64,000 nt of DNA from Bradyrhizobium arachidis (GCF_024758505.1 NZ_CP077970.1:5828001-5892000); one strand, 5' to 3'. Positions 8,022-18,490 are shown, counted from the stretch's first letter. Notes: generated from the letters alone by a model not told the origin. A program made the numbers and translations.

Positions 8022-9622
8022 CCATTACGCTGGAAATGATGCCGCCGTTAATGTTCGGCGGTCTCGTCGTAAGCATGCTGATCGGCTATCCCGTCGCCTT
8101 CACGCTGGCGGCACTCGGGCTCTCGTTCGGCTTCCTGGCCATCCACCTCGGCTTCTTCGATCTGAACTTCCTCCAGGCCATTCCAGGCCGCATGTTCGGC
8201 AGCGTGCTCGCCAACGAGCTGCTGCTTGCGATCCCCTTCTTCACCTTCATGGGATCGGTGCTCGAGCGATGCGGCCTTGCCGAGGACATGCTGGACTCCA
8301 TGGGCCAGTTGTTCGGTCCGATCCGCGGCGGTCTCGGCTACTCCGTCATCATCGTCGGCTTCATCCTCGGCGCCATCACCGGCACCGTGGCGGCCCAGGT
8401 CATCGCCATGGCGCTGATCTCGATGCCGGTAATGATCCGTTACGGCTACAACATCCGCTACATAACCGGCGTGCTCGCAGCCTCCGGGACGATCACGCAG
8501 TTGGTCCCGCCCTCGCTGGTGCTGATCGTGCTCGCCGACCAGCTCGGCAAGTCTGTCGGCGATATGTATCTCGGCGCCTGGGGGCCGTCGGTCCTCCAGA
8601 TCATCCTATTTGCCGGCTATACGTTCCTCCTGGGCATCTTCAAACCGAGTCATGTGCCGGCGGTCCCGAAGGAGGCACGCACCCTGACCGGCTGGGCGCT
8701 CTGGAAAAAGTGCTTGCTGGGCATTATTCCGTCCGCGGTTCTGATCTTCGTGGTGCTCGGCACCATGATGCTCGGCCTTGCCACTCCGACCGAAGCCGGC
8801 GCGATGGGCGCGGTCGGCGCTATCGTGCTCGCGGCTATCCACCACAAGGACTTCAGCTCGACCAGCCAGAAAATCTTGATCGCCGGCATCGTTGCCACCG
8901 GCGTCGGCATCATCGTCGCCATCCTCTACAGCGAGAATATCGTCTTCAAGATTGCCTTTGCGATCGCCTATCTCGCAGTGGTCTGGGTCTGCCTCCAGGC
9001 GGTGCGCATTCCGGACCTGCGCGACCTGATCAAGCAGGGCTATGAGTCGACCATGCGCATCACCTGCATGGTGATCTTCATCCTGATCGGATCGACCTGC
9101 TTCTCGATCGTGTTCCTCGGCTGCAATGGCGGCGTCTGGCTTGAGCACCTGCTCACTTCGCTGCCCGGTGGCGTCTGGGGCTTCCTGATCTTCATCAACG
9201 TCTTCATCTTCTTCGTTGCGTTCTTCCTCGACTTCTTCGAGATCGCCTTCATCATCCTGCCGATGATTGCGCCGATCGCACAGAAGGTGCTGGCGCCAGT
9301 TGTCGGTCCCGATGCCGCGCTGATCTGGTTCGGCGTCATGCTCTGCGTCAACATGCAGACATCGTTCCTGCATCCGCCGTTCGGCTTCGCGTTGTTCTAT
9401 CTCCGCGGCGTGGCTCCGCGCTCGGTGAAGAGCTCCGATATTTATTGGGGGGCCATCCCCTGGATCGGGTTGCAGCTCATCATGGTGGCCTTGGTGATCG
9501 CCTTCCCGTCGGTGGTCACGGGCCTGCTCGACAAGCCGATCAACGTCGATCTCGACAAGGTCAAGATCGAGGTTCCGCAGATCGAGCTGCCGCCGCTGGA
9601 TCTCGGACCACCGCAGAAGTAG
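8018..9622 (+). CDS. TRAP transporter large permease (DctM/TakM type)
   Basis: 534 aa, about 100 residues longer than the standard DctM. Many transmembrane helices; the extra length is a hydrophobic stretch in the middle (about residues 265-340), the form found with long TakM-type permeases. Family hallmarks include LLAIPFFTFMGSVLERCGLAEDMLDSM, GAITGTVAAQVIAMALISMPVM, ASGTITQLVPPSLVLIVLADQ and FFLDFFEIAFIILPM. The C-terminal tail is charged and cytosolic or periplasmic. It catalyses sodium-coupled uptake together with the small subunit. Confidence 0.92.
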   Translation: MTITLEMMPPLMFGGLVVSMLIGYPVAFTLAALGLSFGFLAIHLGFFDLNFLQAIPGRMFGSVLANELLLAIPFFTFMGSVLERCGLAEDMLDSMGQLFGPIRGGLGYSVIIVGFILGAITGTVAAQVIAMALISMPVMIRYGYNIRYITGVLAASGTITQLVPPSLVLIVLADQLGKSVGDMYLGAWGPSVLQIILFAGYTFLLGIFKPSHVPAVPKEARTLTGWALWKKCLLGIIPSAVLIFVVLGTMMLGLATPTEAGAMGAVGAIVLAAIHHKDFSSTSQKILIAGIVATGVGIIVAILYSENIVFKIAFAIAYLAVVWVCLQAVRIPDLRDLIKQGYESTMRITCMVIFILIGSTCFSIVFLGCNGGVWLEHLLTSLPGGVWGFLIFINVFIFFVAFFLDFFEIAFIILPMIAPIAQKVLAPVVGPDAALIWFGVMLCVNMQTSFLHPPFGFALFYLRGVAPRSVKSSDIYWGAIPWIGLQLIMVALVIAFPSVVTGLLDKPINVDLDKVKIEVPQIELPPLDLGPPQK

Positions 9623-9643
9623 CGACCACGCCCCTCCCCGTCA

Positions 9644-9663
9644 TGTTCCGCCTAGGCGGAACA
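9644..9663. repeat. 20-bp perfect palindrome
   Basis: Spacerless perfect palindrome with half-site TGTTCCGCCT, 22 bp after the TRAP large-permease stop and 80 bp before the peptidase start. The arms GTTCCGCC/GGCGGAAC recur at 17479-17500 with a 6-base spacer. It could be a weak terminator, an operator, or a member of a dispersed intergenic repeat family. Confidence 0.6.
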
Positions 9664-9743
9664 CGCCGCGTGCGCGGACGCGGGTGACAAGCGCCGGAAA
9701 CACAGGCATACCGGAGCATCCTCCAACCTGTGGACCGCTGCGC

Positions 9744-11033
9744 ATGCCCCGATCGCACCCTGCTCCATCGTTTCTTCGCCCGTTGATCGCATCGCTCTGG
9801 CTGACATGTGCGGCAACCGTGGCGCATGCCGAGCCGGTGGCCGATGTCCATGCGCTGGCGCAGAAGGAGCAGCAGCCACTGCTCGACACGCTGCGCGATC
9901 TCGTCAGCATCGAATCCGGCAGCCAGGACATCGAAGGCCTGAACCAGATCGCCGAGCGCGTCGCCGGCCAGCTCAAGCAACTCGGCGGCGCCGTAGAGAT
10001 CCTGCAACCCACCGACATCTATCGCCTCGACGACACGCCCGAGAAGATCGGCCCGGCCGTCCACGCCGTCTTCAAGGGCACCGGCAACAAGAAGATCATG
10101 CTGATCGCCCACATGGACACGGTGTACCTGAAGGGCATGCTGAAGGACCAACCGTTTCGCATCGACGGCGACAAGGCCTATGGCCTTGGCATTGCCGACG
10201 ACAAGCAGGGCGTCGCGCTCATTCTCCATACCGTGGCGTTGCTGCAGAAGCTGAACTTCAGGGATTACGGCACACTCACGGTGCTCACCAATGGCGACGA
10301 GGAAATCAGCTCGCCCGGCTGGCGCAACACCATCACCCGCCTCGCCTCGGATCAGGACGTGGTGTTCTCGTTTGAAGGCGGCGGCACCGACGGCACGCTG
10401 CGCCTCGCCACCAGCGGCATCGGCTCGGCCTATCTCACAGTGCAGGGCAAGTCGTCACATGCAGGCGCAAGGCCCGAGGGCGGTATCAATGCGCTCTACG
10501 AGCTCTCGCACCAGGTGCTGCAGATGAAGGACCTGTCCAAACCCGAGCAGGGCCTGAAGCTGAACTGGACGGTCTCCAAGTCCGGCACCAACCGCAATGT
10601 GATCCCCGCCGACGCCACCGCGCAGGCCGACGCGCGCGCCCTCAAAGTGTCTGACTTCGACGAGCTGGAGAAGACGCTGCAGGACAAGATCAAAAATCGC
10701 CTACTGCCCGACTCCAAGGTCGCTCTGAAATTCGAGGTGCGGCGACCACCGCTCGAAGCCAACGAGACCTCACACCGCGTGGCCGCCTACGGCAAGTCGA
10801 TCTATCAGGAGCTCGGAATGTCCCTCAAGGTCGACGAGAAGGCGACCGGCGGCGGCACCGACGCCGCGTTTGCCGCACTCAAGACGAAGGGAGCCGTGGT
10901 GGAAGGCATGGGCCTCTCCGGCTTCGGCGCGCACTCCAACGATGCTGAATATGTGCAGCTCAACAGCATCGTGCCGCGTCTTTATCTAGCCACACGCATG
11001 ATCATGGACTTGTCCACCGGCAAGCTGAAATAG
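9744..11033 (+). CDS. exported M20 family metallopeptidase (glutamate carboxypeptidase type)
   Basis: 429 aa from the ATG at 9744, which gives a proper signal peptide (RSHPAPSFLRPLIASLWL core, cleavage near VAHAEP); earlier in-frame starts would spoil it. M20 di-zinc motifs are present: AHMDTVY (first metal His and Asp), GIADDKQG (bridging Asp), NGDEEISS (catalytic and metal Glu pair), dimerisation-domain KSSHAGARPEGGINAL, and C-terminal GFGAHSNDAEYV (metal His). The sequence resembles carboxypeptidase G2, which removes C-terminal glutamate from folates and N-acyl amino acids in the periplasm. Exact substrate unknown. Confidence 0.88.
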   Translation: MPRSHPAPSFLRPLIASLWLTCAATVAHAEPVADVHALAQKEQQPLLDTLRDLVSIESGSQDIEGLNQIAERVAGQLKQLGGAVEILQPTDIYRLDDTPEKIGPAVHAVFKGTGNKKIMLIAHMDTVYLKGMLKDQPFRIDGDKAYGLGIADDKQGVALILHTVALLQKLNFRDYGTLTVLTNGDEEISSPGWRNTITRLASDQDVVFSFEGGGTDGTLRLATSGIGSAYLTVQGKSSHAGARPEGGINALYELSHQVLQMKDLSKPEQGLKLNWTVSKSGTNRNVIPADATAQADARALKVSDFDELEKTLQDKIKNRLLPDSKVALKFEVRRPPLEANETSHRVAAYGKSIYQELGMSLKVDEKATGGGTDAAFAALKTKGAVVEGMGLSGFGAHSNDAEYVQLNSIVPRLYLATRMIMDLSTGKLK

Positions 11034-11061
11034 CCGGACCCTCGCTGCCTTTGCTCGGCGA

Positions 11062-12420
11062 TCAGCTTTGACCAGGGGAAGGTGAACCGACCGCTCCTTC
11101 CGCCAACCTGAACCGCAGCGTGAACTGGGCGCCGCCGTCCGGGAGATTCTCGACCGCCACCGTCGCAGCGTGGTCATCGGCAACGCCGCGCACGATCGAG
11201 AGCCCGAGCCCGGCGCCGTCCGACCGCTGACGGTCGGCACGCCAGAAGCGCTGGAAGATCAATTCGTGCTCGGCTTCCGCAATGCCGGGACCGCAGTCGC
11301 GCACGCGCACCGAACCGTCGTCGCACACCTCGACGTCGACGGCGGTGCCACGCGCCGTGAACTTGATGGCGTTCTCCGCGAGATTGAAGATCGCCCGCTG
11401 CAGCATCTCGGAATTGCCGCGGATGTTGACGGCAGCGTCCGTGCCCCTGAGCGCGATGTCCTTGTGCTGGGCGAGCGCAAGCGGCGCGATCGATCCGATC
11501 ACCTCGGCGCAGACCGCACGCAAATCGGCGGTCTCGCCGGGATCGAGTACCAGCATGTCGAGCTCGGCGATCTCCAGGAGCTGAGCGACGATCCGGCTCA
11601 TGCCTTCGATGTCGGTGAGCAGCGCCGTTCTCGCCGCGCCGTCACCTAGCGTCTCGACCCTGGAGCGAAGGATCGCCAGCGGCGTGCGCAGTTGATGGGC
11701 GGCGTCGGCCGTGAACTGGCGCTGCACGCGAAAGCCGTCCTCGAGCCGGTCGAGCGCCTGGTTGACGGCCGTGACCAACGGCATGATCTCGCGCGGAATC
11801 TGCTCGGTCGGCAGGCGGATGTGGGTACGCGCCGGGCCGATATTGCTCGCCTCCTCCGAGGCTTTCACGAGCGGGGCGATCGCGCGGCGGAAGATGATGA
11901 TGTCGGTGGCGAGCAGGACGAGCAGGATCGGAATCGTAATCCAGCCGACGCGGCGGAAGAAGTTGGCGACGATGTCGTCGATGATGACGTCGCGGTGGGA
12001 GAGGTCCTCGGCGACGCGGATCCGTAGCGTCCTGCCGTCGATCGTGCGGCTGACGCTGGCGCCGGAGATCGCTTCCGACCGCGTGACCGGCGTGCCGGAC
12101 TTGCGATGCGAGGAGAACAGCACGCGGCCATCGGCATCGCGAATGTCGTATTGGTAGCGGCCATAAGCTTCCGAATAGAGGTCCTTGAGGCTCTCCGGCA
12201 GGTTCAGCGTCATGGTGCCGTCCGCCTGAACCGCGATCCGCTCGGCCAGGGCCTCTGCCTGCGCGCCCATGGCGTCGCGGTGCAGCTGTGCGATCTCCGA
12301 GTTGAGCAGCCAGAACAGGACGAGCGGCAGGAAGATCGCGACGACCGCCACCGCGACGATGTGAAGGAACACGATCCGCGAGATCAGCGATTTGAAGGTC
12401 GGCGACCGCGGATTGGACAC
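11062..12420 (-). CDS. sensor histidine kinase, TctE-like
   Basis: 452 aa from the GTG at 12420, one base after the response regulator's stop, so the pair is co-transcribed and probably coupled. An N-terminal helix (about residues 20-40), a periplasmic region, and a second helix (VGWITIPILLVLLATDIII) are followed by the kinase core. The H-box ADAAHQLRTPLAILRSRVE carries the phosphorylated His; then an N-box (NLAENAIKF), G1 (VRDCGPGIAEAE) and G2 (GAGLGLSIVRGVADDH). Domain layout fits the TctE group, which senses tri- and dicarboxylates. Located beside the TakP-like genes, it is a good candidate for controlling organic-acid uptake; this is inference. Confidence 0.88.
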   Translation of the reverse strand: MSNPRSPTFKSLISRIVFLHIVAVAVVAIFLPLVLFWLLNSEIAQLHRDAMGAQAEALAERIAVQADGTMTLNLPESLKDLYSEAYGRYQYDIRDADGRVLFSSHRKSGTPVTRSEAISGASVSRTIDGRTLRIRVAEDLSHRDVIIDDIVANFFRRVGWITIPILLVLLATDIIIFRRAIAPLVKASEEASNIGPARTHIRLPTEQIPREIMPLVTAVNQALDRLEDGFRVQRQFTADAAHQLRTPLAILRSRVETLGDGAARTALLTDIEGMSRIVAQLLEIAELDMLVLDPGETADLRAVCAEVIGSIAPLALAQHKDIALRGTDAAVNIRGNSEMLQRAIFNLAENAIKFTARGTAVDVEVCDDGSVRVRDCGPGIAEAEHELIFQRFWRADRQRSDGAGLGLSIVRGVADDHAATVAVENLPDGGAQFTLRFRLAEGAVGSPSPGQS

Positions 12421-12421
12421 G

Positions 12422-13096
12422 CTATTTCTCCTCGGCCATGAGATAGCCGACACCGCGGATGGTATGGATCACGACCTTTGCGCCACACTCCGCAAGCTGC
12501 TTGCGCAGGCGCGAGATGTAGACCTCGACCGCGTTGGAGGCGACCTCGCCTTCCAGCCCGAAGATGTGGTCCTCGACGTTCTTCTTCGGCACCACCCTGC
12601 CCTGCCGGCGCAGCAAGATCTCCAGCACGGAGGTCTCGCGCGACGAGATGATCCGCGGTTCGTCGTCGACGAAGATCTGCCGGCTCTCGGTGTCGTAGAC
12701 GAGGTTGGCCAGGCGCAGCGAGCGGCCGAGCAACTGGCCGGGACGGCGCAGGATGGCTTCCAGCCGCGCCACCAATTCCTCCAGCGCGAACGGTTTTGCC
12801 AGATAGTCGTCGGCGCCGCTGCGCAGACCGTTGACGCGGTCCTGCAGGCCGCCGCGCGCCGTGAGCACCAGAACCGGCAGCGGATCGGCGTGCCGGCGCA
12901 GCTCGCGCAGCACCGACAGGCCGTCGCCGTCCGGCAGGCCGAGATCGAGGACCATGGCAGCATAGCTGACATTGCGCGCGGCATCGCGCGCCTCCGCCGC
13001 ACTGCTCACAACGTCGCTCTCATAACCCGCCGCCATCAGGCCGTTCGCGACGAGCTGCGACAGCTCGATATTGTCCTCAACGATCAGAAGGCGCAT
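12422..13096 (-). CDS. OmpR-family response regulator, TctD-like
   Basis: 224 aa. The receiver domain (residues 1-115) shows the acidic pocket after MRLLIVEDN, the phospho-acceptor Asp in MVLDLGLPDGDGL, and the conserved Lys in YLAKPFALEEL. The C-terminal winged-helix DNA-binding domain runs from about 125 to 220 (TSVLEILLRRQGRVVPKK, VEVYISRLRKQL). Directly upstream of its kinase. Likely target promoters are the TRAP/TakP genes on either side. Confidence 0.92.
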   Translation of the reverse strand: MRLLIVEDNIELSQLVANGLMAAGYESDVVSSAAEARDAARNVSYAAMVLDLGLPDGDGLSVLRELRRHADPLPVLVLTARGGLQDRVNGLRSGADDYLAKPFALEELVARLEAILRRPGQLLGRSLRLANLVYDTESRQIFVDDEPRIISSRETSVLEILLRRQGRVVPKKNVEDHIFGLEGEVASNAVEVYISRLRKQLAECGAKVVIHTIRGVGYLMAEEK

Positions 13097-13166
13097 GTCA
13101 CTTCAAGTCCGGATGATTCCGATAGAGCGGGAAATCGTGACCCGCGGATCGGACGGGTTCAAGGCA

Positions 13167-13196
13167 AAAGCCCCGGAGTTTTCGCTCCGGGGCTTT
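13167..13196 (-). terminator. intrinsic terminator after the first TakP gene
   Basis: Perfect 12-bp stem (arms AAAGCCCCGGAG and CTCCGGGGCTTT) with a 6-base loop. On the minus strand it ends in a TTTT run. It lies 22 bp beyond the stop of the TakP-like gene at 13218. Confidence 0.88.
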
Positions 13197-13217
13197 CCGT
13201 CTCGTGGCTTGCGGCGG

Positions 13218-14306
13218 TCAGGTCTGCGGATTGCGCGCCATGAAGCTGTCGTAGCCAAGCTCGGCGACCTGGAACCACTGGTATCCGTTGGCCGTGAAGC
13301 CGTTCAGGGAATCCAGCACCTTCTTGAAGCCTGGATTGGTCGCCGCCGTCTCGCTGTACAGTTCCCTCGTTGCCTTGAGCGATGCCTGCATGATCGGCGC
13401 CGAGAAGGCATGGAGCTTAGTGCCGCTGACGAGCAGCTTGCGCATCGCTTGCGGATTGGCCTGATCATATTTCGCCATCATCCAGCTATTGGCCTGCGCG
13501 CCGGCGAGCTCGATCACGTTCTGATAGTATTTTGGCAGCGCATTCCACTTGTCGAGATTGATGAAGGCCAGCAGCATCGGGCCGCCCTCCCACCAGCCGG
13601 GATAGTAGTAGTGCGGCGCGACCTTGTAGAAGCCGAGCTTCTCGTCGTCGTAAGGGCCGACCCATTCGGCGGCATCGATCGTACCCTTCTCGAGTGCCGG
13701 ATAGATGTCGCCGCCGGCCAGTTGCTGCGGCACGACGCCGAGCTTCTGCATGACGCGGCCGGCGAAACCGCCGATACGCATCTTCAGACCCTTGAGATCG
13801 TCGACGGTGTTGATCTCCTTGCGGAACCAGCCGCCCATCTGGCAGCCGGTATTTCCTGCCAGCACCGAGACGACGTTGTAGCCCTTGTAGAACTCGTTCA
13901 GGGCCTCCTTGCCGCCGCCGAGCATGTACCATGCCTGGTTGAGGCGCTGGTTCGGTCCGAACGGCACGGCGGTGCCGAACGCAAACGTCGGGTCCTTGCC
14001 GAAATAGTAGTAGGACGCGGTATGCCCCATCTCGACGGTGGCGTTCTGGACGGCATCGAGCACCTGCAGACCGGGGACGATCTCGCCCGCGGCGAAGATC
14101 TGGATCTGGAATTTGTTGTCGGTGGCCTCGCCGACAGCCTTGGCCATCAGTTCCGCCGCGCCATACAGTGTGTCTAGCGATTTCGGCCAGCTCACCGTCA
14201 TGCGCCATTTGATCTCGGGCATCGACTGTGCGATGGCGGGAGCTGCGATCGTCGTCGCGCCGGCAGCCCCGAGCCCGGCGACCTTGATGAAGTCTCTTCT
14301 CTTCAT
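13218..14306 (-). CDS. takP: TRAP transporter substrate-binding protein, TakP-like (copy 1)
   Basis: 362 aa periplasmic DctP-family protein. It starts with a twin-arginine signal (KRRDFIKVAGLGAAG, cleavage near AIAQS). The core closely follows the alpha-keto-acid-binding protein Tak[60 protein letters not shown]. It should bind a 2-oxo acid or similar carboxylate for the TRAP permease. A closely similar paralogue lies 160 bp upstream in the same orientation, but each gene has its own terminator, so they are probably separate transcripts. No permease is adjacent; the nearest pair is at 7.5-9.6 kb on the plus strand. Confidence 0.9.
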   Translation of the reverse strand: MKRRDFIKVAGLGAAGATTIAAPAIAQSMPEIKWRMTVSWPKSLDTLYGAAELMAKAVGEATDNKFQIQIFAAGEIVPGLQVLDAVQNATVEMGHTASYYYFGKDPTFAFGTAVPFGPNQRLNQAWYMLGGGKEALNEFYKGYNVVSVLAGNTGCQMGGWFRKEINTVDDLKGLKMRIGGFAGRVMQKLGVVPQQLAGGDIYPALEKGTIDAAEWVGPYDDEKLGFYKVAPHYYYPGWWEGGPMLLAFINLDKWNALPKYYQNVIELAGAQANSWMMAKYDQANPQAMRKLLVSGTKLHAFSAPIMQASLKATRELYSETAATNPGFKKVLDSLNGFTANGYQWFQVAELGYDSFMARNPQT

Positions 14307-14397
14307 GATTCCTACCCTGTGGTTGTGACTGCGTTCGCCTTCTTGGTGAGGCTTCGACCGGGAGAATGGAACATCCGGTTCCCGATTGCCATACGCA

Positions 14398-14429
14398 AAA
14401 ACCCGGCCTCGCTGACGAGGCCGGGTTTT
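14398..14429 (-). terminator. intrinsic terminator after the second TakP gene
   Basis: Perfect 14-bp stem (arms AAAACCCGGCCTCG and CGAGGCCGGGTTTT) with a 4-base loop, followed by a T-run on the minus strand. It sits 38 bp past the stop of the gene at 14467 and separates the two tandem TakP-like genes. Confidence 0.9.
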
Positions 14430-14466
14430 CCGGTCTTACGACTTAGGTAGACAGCCTAGATTTTGA

Positions 14467-15688
<1,222 letters not shown>

Positions 15689-15750
15689 TTACGAAACGCG
15701 ACAATGGCATGACTGGACCGTACGAAAGTCGCATGCCCCGCCGGGCCGGT

Positions 15751-16884
15751 TCAGGCCACCGAGATCGCGCCTTTGAGCTGGTCGCGGACCCCTCCGGCAA
15801 TGGCGCGGTAGATGGCCGCATGGGGGCCATCGGGCTCGCTGTCGACCACCGGATTCCCGGCGTCCGAGGTCGAGCGAATCGCCATGTGCAGCGGGATTTC
15901 GCCCAGGAAGGGCACGCCGAGCTTATCGGCCTCGTGCCGCGCTCCGCCATGGCCGAAAATGTCCGACTTTGTGCCGCAATGGGGGCACTGGAAATAGCTC
16001 ATGTTCTCGACGATGCCGAGCACGGGCACGTTGACCTTCTTGAACATGGCAAGGCCCCGCCGCGCATCGATCAGGGACAGGTCCTGCGGGGTGGAAACGA
16101 TCACCGCGCCCTTGAGGGGGACGTTCTGGGCGAGCGTGAGCTGGGCGTCGCCCGTGCCGGGCGGCATGTCGACGACGAGCACGTCGAGCTTGCCCCAGTC
16201 GACGTCGCGGAGCATCTGCGTCACCGCCGACATCACCATCGGGCCGCGCCAGATCATCGCGGTCTCTTCCTCGACGAGGAAGCCGATCGACATGATGGCG
16301 AGACCGAAACGCCGGAGCGGAATCATCTTGCGCTCGGCGTTCAGCTCCGGCTTGTCGCGCAGGCCGGTCAGGCGCGGGACCGAGGGGCCGTAAATGTCGG
16401 CATCGAGCAACCCGACCTTCAGGCCGAGGTCGCGCAGGCCCAACGCCAGATTGAGCGCGGTCGTGGACTTGCCGACCCCGCCTTTGCCGGAGGCAACCGC
16501 GATGACGGCGGCAACGCCGGTGATCTCCGCCTGGCGCGACATCGGCGAGGCTGCACCCGGCGGATGAGGGTGCTTATGGGCGGCGGCCGGTTGGACACCC
16601 TGTGTGCGGCCTGCGGCCGGTGGTGGTGCAGCCCCCGGCTTGCGCTCGGCGGTGAGCGCCACCATGGCGGTGGTTACCCCGGGCATGGCGCGGACGGCGG
16701 CTTCGGCCTCGGCGCGCACGGACTCCCAGGCCCGTGCCTCGGCGGCGTCGACATTGATCGAGAAGAAGACCTTGCCGTCGGAGGCGCTGATCACGCTCAG
16801 CACATCGGCATTTGTGAGCGCGACCCCGCGCGGCGATTTGATCCGGCCGAGGACGTCGAGAACCTGCTGCTGCGTCACGCTCAA
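15751..16884 (-). CDS. apbC: Mrp/ApbC family iron-sulfur cluster carrier ATPase
   Basis: 377 aa. An N-terminal MIP18/DUF59 domain (about residues 1-90) is followed by a linker rich in Ala/Pro/His and a P-loop ATPase domain. The deviant Walker A GKGGVGKST is near residue 135, and DMPPGTGDAQLT provides Walker B and switch residues. The C-terminal YFQCPHCG has the paired cysteines that hold the bridging cluster. It delivers Fe-S clusters to apo-proteins in the cytoplasm. The start is TTG at 16884 with GGAG 8 bases upstream; a GTG two codons on is a lesser alternative. It appears to be a single-gene unit. Confidence 0.92.
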   Translation of the reverse strand: MSVTQQQVLDVLGRIKSPRGVALTNADVLSVISASDGKVFFSINVDAAEARAWESVRAEAEAAVRAMPGVTTAMVALTAERKPGAAPPPAAGRTQGVQPAAAHKHPHPPGAASPMSRQAEITGVAAVIAVASGKGGVGKSTTALNLALGLRDLGLKVGLLDADIYGPSVPRLTGLRDKPELNAERKMIPLRRFGLAIMSIGFLVEEETAMIWRGPMVMSAVTQMLRDVDWGKLDVLVVDMPPGTGDAQLTLAQNVPLKGAVIVSTPQDLSLIDARRGLAMFKKVNVPVLGIVENMSYFQCPHCGTKSDIFGHGGARHEADKLGVPFLGEIPLHMAIRSTSDAGNPVVDSEPDGPHAAIYRAIAGGVRDQLKGAISVA

Positions 16885-16940
16885 GGGCGCATCTCCTGAC
16901 AGTCTTGATGCGCCCCATTAGGACGGAAACGCCGAAAAGG

Positions 16941-17375
16941 CTACTGCCTCCCGATATCCCCGGCATTCTCCGTAGGCGCAGCTCCCTGCTCCTTGGCCGC
17001 CTCGTAGTTCAGCTCGATCATCACCCCGTTGGGGTCGTGCACGAAGATCTGCCAGAGGTCACCGCCGGGCACCTGCCGGGAGTCGAAAGCCATGCCCTTG
17101 GAGCTCAGCCGCCGCTTCATGCCGTCAAACCCCTGGCTCACGAAGGCGACGTGATGGACAACGCCGGAATCGGGCTTTTGGGCCTCATCGGTCACGGAAA
17201 TATCGACCAGGTGCACCACCGCTTTGCCCTCGCTGTACATCCAGGCGCCCGGAAAGGCGAAATTTGGCCGCGCGCCCTTCTCGAGCCCCAGCACGTCCTC
17301 GTAGAAGCGGACGGTCTCGGCGAGTTTCCGGGTCCTGATGTTGAAATGATCGAGGATGCCCACGCTCACACCCAT
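16941..17375 (-). CDS. VOC family (glyoxalase/dioxygenase fold) protein
   Basis: 144 aa from the ATG at 17375, which has GGGAG about 9 bases upstream. One vicinal-oxygen-chelate unit: the start DHFNIRTRKLAETVRFYEDVLGL supplies the first metal-ligand His; VVHHVAFV is central; FVHDPNGVMIELNY near the end carries the last His and Glu ligands. The family covers glyoxalase I, fosfomycin-resistance enzymes and extradiol dioxygenases; nothing here picks one. It precedes mrp on the same strand by about 55 bp. Confidence 0.82.
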   Translation of the reverse strand: MGVSVGILDHFNIRTRKLAETVRFYEDVLGLEKGARPNFAFPGAWMYSEGKAVVHLVDISVTDEAQKPDSGVVHHVAFVSQGFDGMKRRLSSKGMAFDSRQVPGGDLWQIFVHDPNGVMIELNYEAAKEQGAAPTENAGDIGRQ

Positions 17376-17478
17376 GTCGTTCACTCCCTTTTTTTGAAAT
17401 CCTTGTCCTTGCATCCTAACACAGGAGGTCACCAAACGAAGCCGTTGCCCTCCTCGCTCTAGGGTTTATGGTGCGCCC

Positions 17479-17500
17479 GTTCCGCCCGGCGCGGCGGAAC
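17479..17500. repeat. inverted repeat sharing arms with the palindrome at 9644
   Basis: Arms GTTCCGCC and GGCGGAAC around a 6-base spacer, upstream of the 3-hydroxyisobutyrate dehydrogenase family gene. Its right arm runs into a 17-bp tandem duplication. Confidence 0.55.
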
Positions 17501-17530
17501 CCCTCTGAAAGAAGAACCCCTCTGAAAGAA
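17497..17530. repeat. perfect 17-bp tandem duplication
   Basis: Two head-to-tail copies of GAACCCCTCTGAAAGAA (17497-17513 and 17514-17530) in the leader of the gene that starts at 17596. A slippage-type duplication; each copy contains a possible purine-rich GAAAGAA stretch. Confidence 0.8.
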
Positions 17531-17595
17531 CTGGCCCGGCTGGCTCCAGGCCCGGCAAAACCGCAAAATCCCAGGGTCAAAACAAGGTTACAAAC

Positions 17596-18468
17596 ATGGC
17601 TAAAGTCGCTTTCCTCGGTCTCGGCGTGATGGGCTTCCCGATGGCGGGTCACCTCGTGAAAAAGGGCGGCCATGAGGTCACCGTCTACAACCGCACCGCG
17701 GCCAAGGCGAAGGAATGGGCCGACAAGTTCGGCGGCAAGACCGCGGCCACGCCGAAGGCCGCCGCCGAAGGCCAGGATTTTGTGATGTGCTGCGTCGGCA
17801 ACGACAACGATCTGCGCGCGGTGACGATCGGCGCGGACGGCGCCTTTGCCGGCATGAAGAAGGGCGCGACCTTCGTCGACCACACCACAGCTTCGGCTGA
17901 AGTCGCGCGCGAGCTCGATGCCGCCGCCACCAAGGCCGGCTTCAAATTCGTCGATGCCCCGGTCTCCGGTGGCCAGGCCGGCGCGGAGAACGGCGTGCTC
18001 ACGGTGATGTGCGGCGGCGCGGCGGACGCCTATGCCGGCGCCGAGCCGATCATCACAGGCGCCTATGCGCGGATGTGTAAACTGCTCGGGCCCGCCGGCT
18101 CCGGCCAGCTGACCAAGATGGTCAACCAGATCTGCATTGCCGGTCTCGTGCAGGGGCTCTCCGAAGGCATCCACTTCGCCAAGAAGTCGGGCCTCGACGT
18201 CGCGGCCGTTATCGAAACCATCTCGAAGGGCGCCGCGCAGTCCTGGCAGATGGAGAACCGCTACAAGACCATGAACGAGAACAAGTACGATTTCGGCTTT
18301 GCCGTCGAATGGATGCGCAAGGACCTCTCGATCTCGCTGGCCGAAGCCCGCCGCAACGGCGCCAATCTGCCGGTGACCGCGCTGGTCGACCAGTTCTATG
18401 CCGAGGTCGAGAAGATGGGCGGCAAGCGCTGGGATACGTCGAGCCTGCTCGCGCGCTTGTCGCGCTGA
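17596..18468 (+). CDS. NAD(P)-dependent 3-hydroxyisobutyrate dehydrogenase family oxidoreductase
   Basis: 290 aa beta-hydroxyacid dehydrogenase. N-terminal Rossmann motif FLGLGVMGFPMAGHL; substrate-binding motif FVDAPVSGGQAGAENG around residues 117-132; the catalytic Lys region GQLTKMVNQICIAG at about 172-185; a helical C-terminal dimer domain follows. Relatives oxidise 3-hydroxyisobutyrate, tartronate semialdehyde or glyoxylate-type substrates; sequence alone does not decide. The leader contains an inverted repeat and a 17-bp tandem repeat. The next gene (nhaD) begins shortly after its stop in the same orientation. Confidence 0.88.
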   Translation: MAKVAFLGLGVMGFPMAGHLVKKGGHEVTVYNRTAAKAKEWADKFGGKTAATPKAAAEGQDFVMCCVGNDNDLRAVTIGADGAFAGMKKGATFVDHTTASAEVARELDAAATKAGFKFVDAPVSGGQAGAENGVLTVMCGGAADAYAGAEPIITGAYARMCKLLGPAGSGQLTKMVNQICIAGLVQGLSEGIHFAKKSGLDVAAVIETISKGAAQSWQMENRYKTMNENKYDFGFAVEWMRKDLSISLAEARRNGANLPVTALVDQFYAEVEKMGGKRWDTSSLLARLSR

Positions 18469-18490
18469 CCCCGAAAGCTCCGGCCGCATC

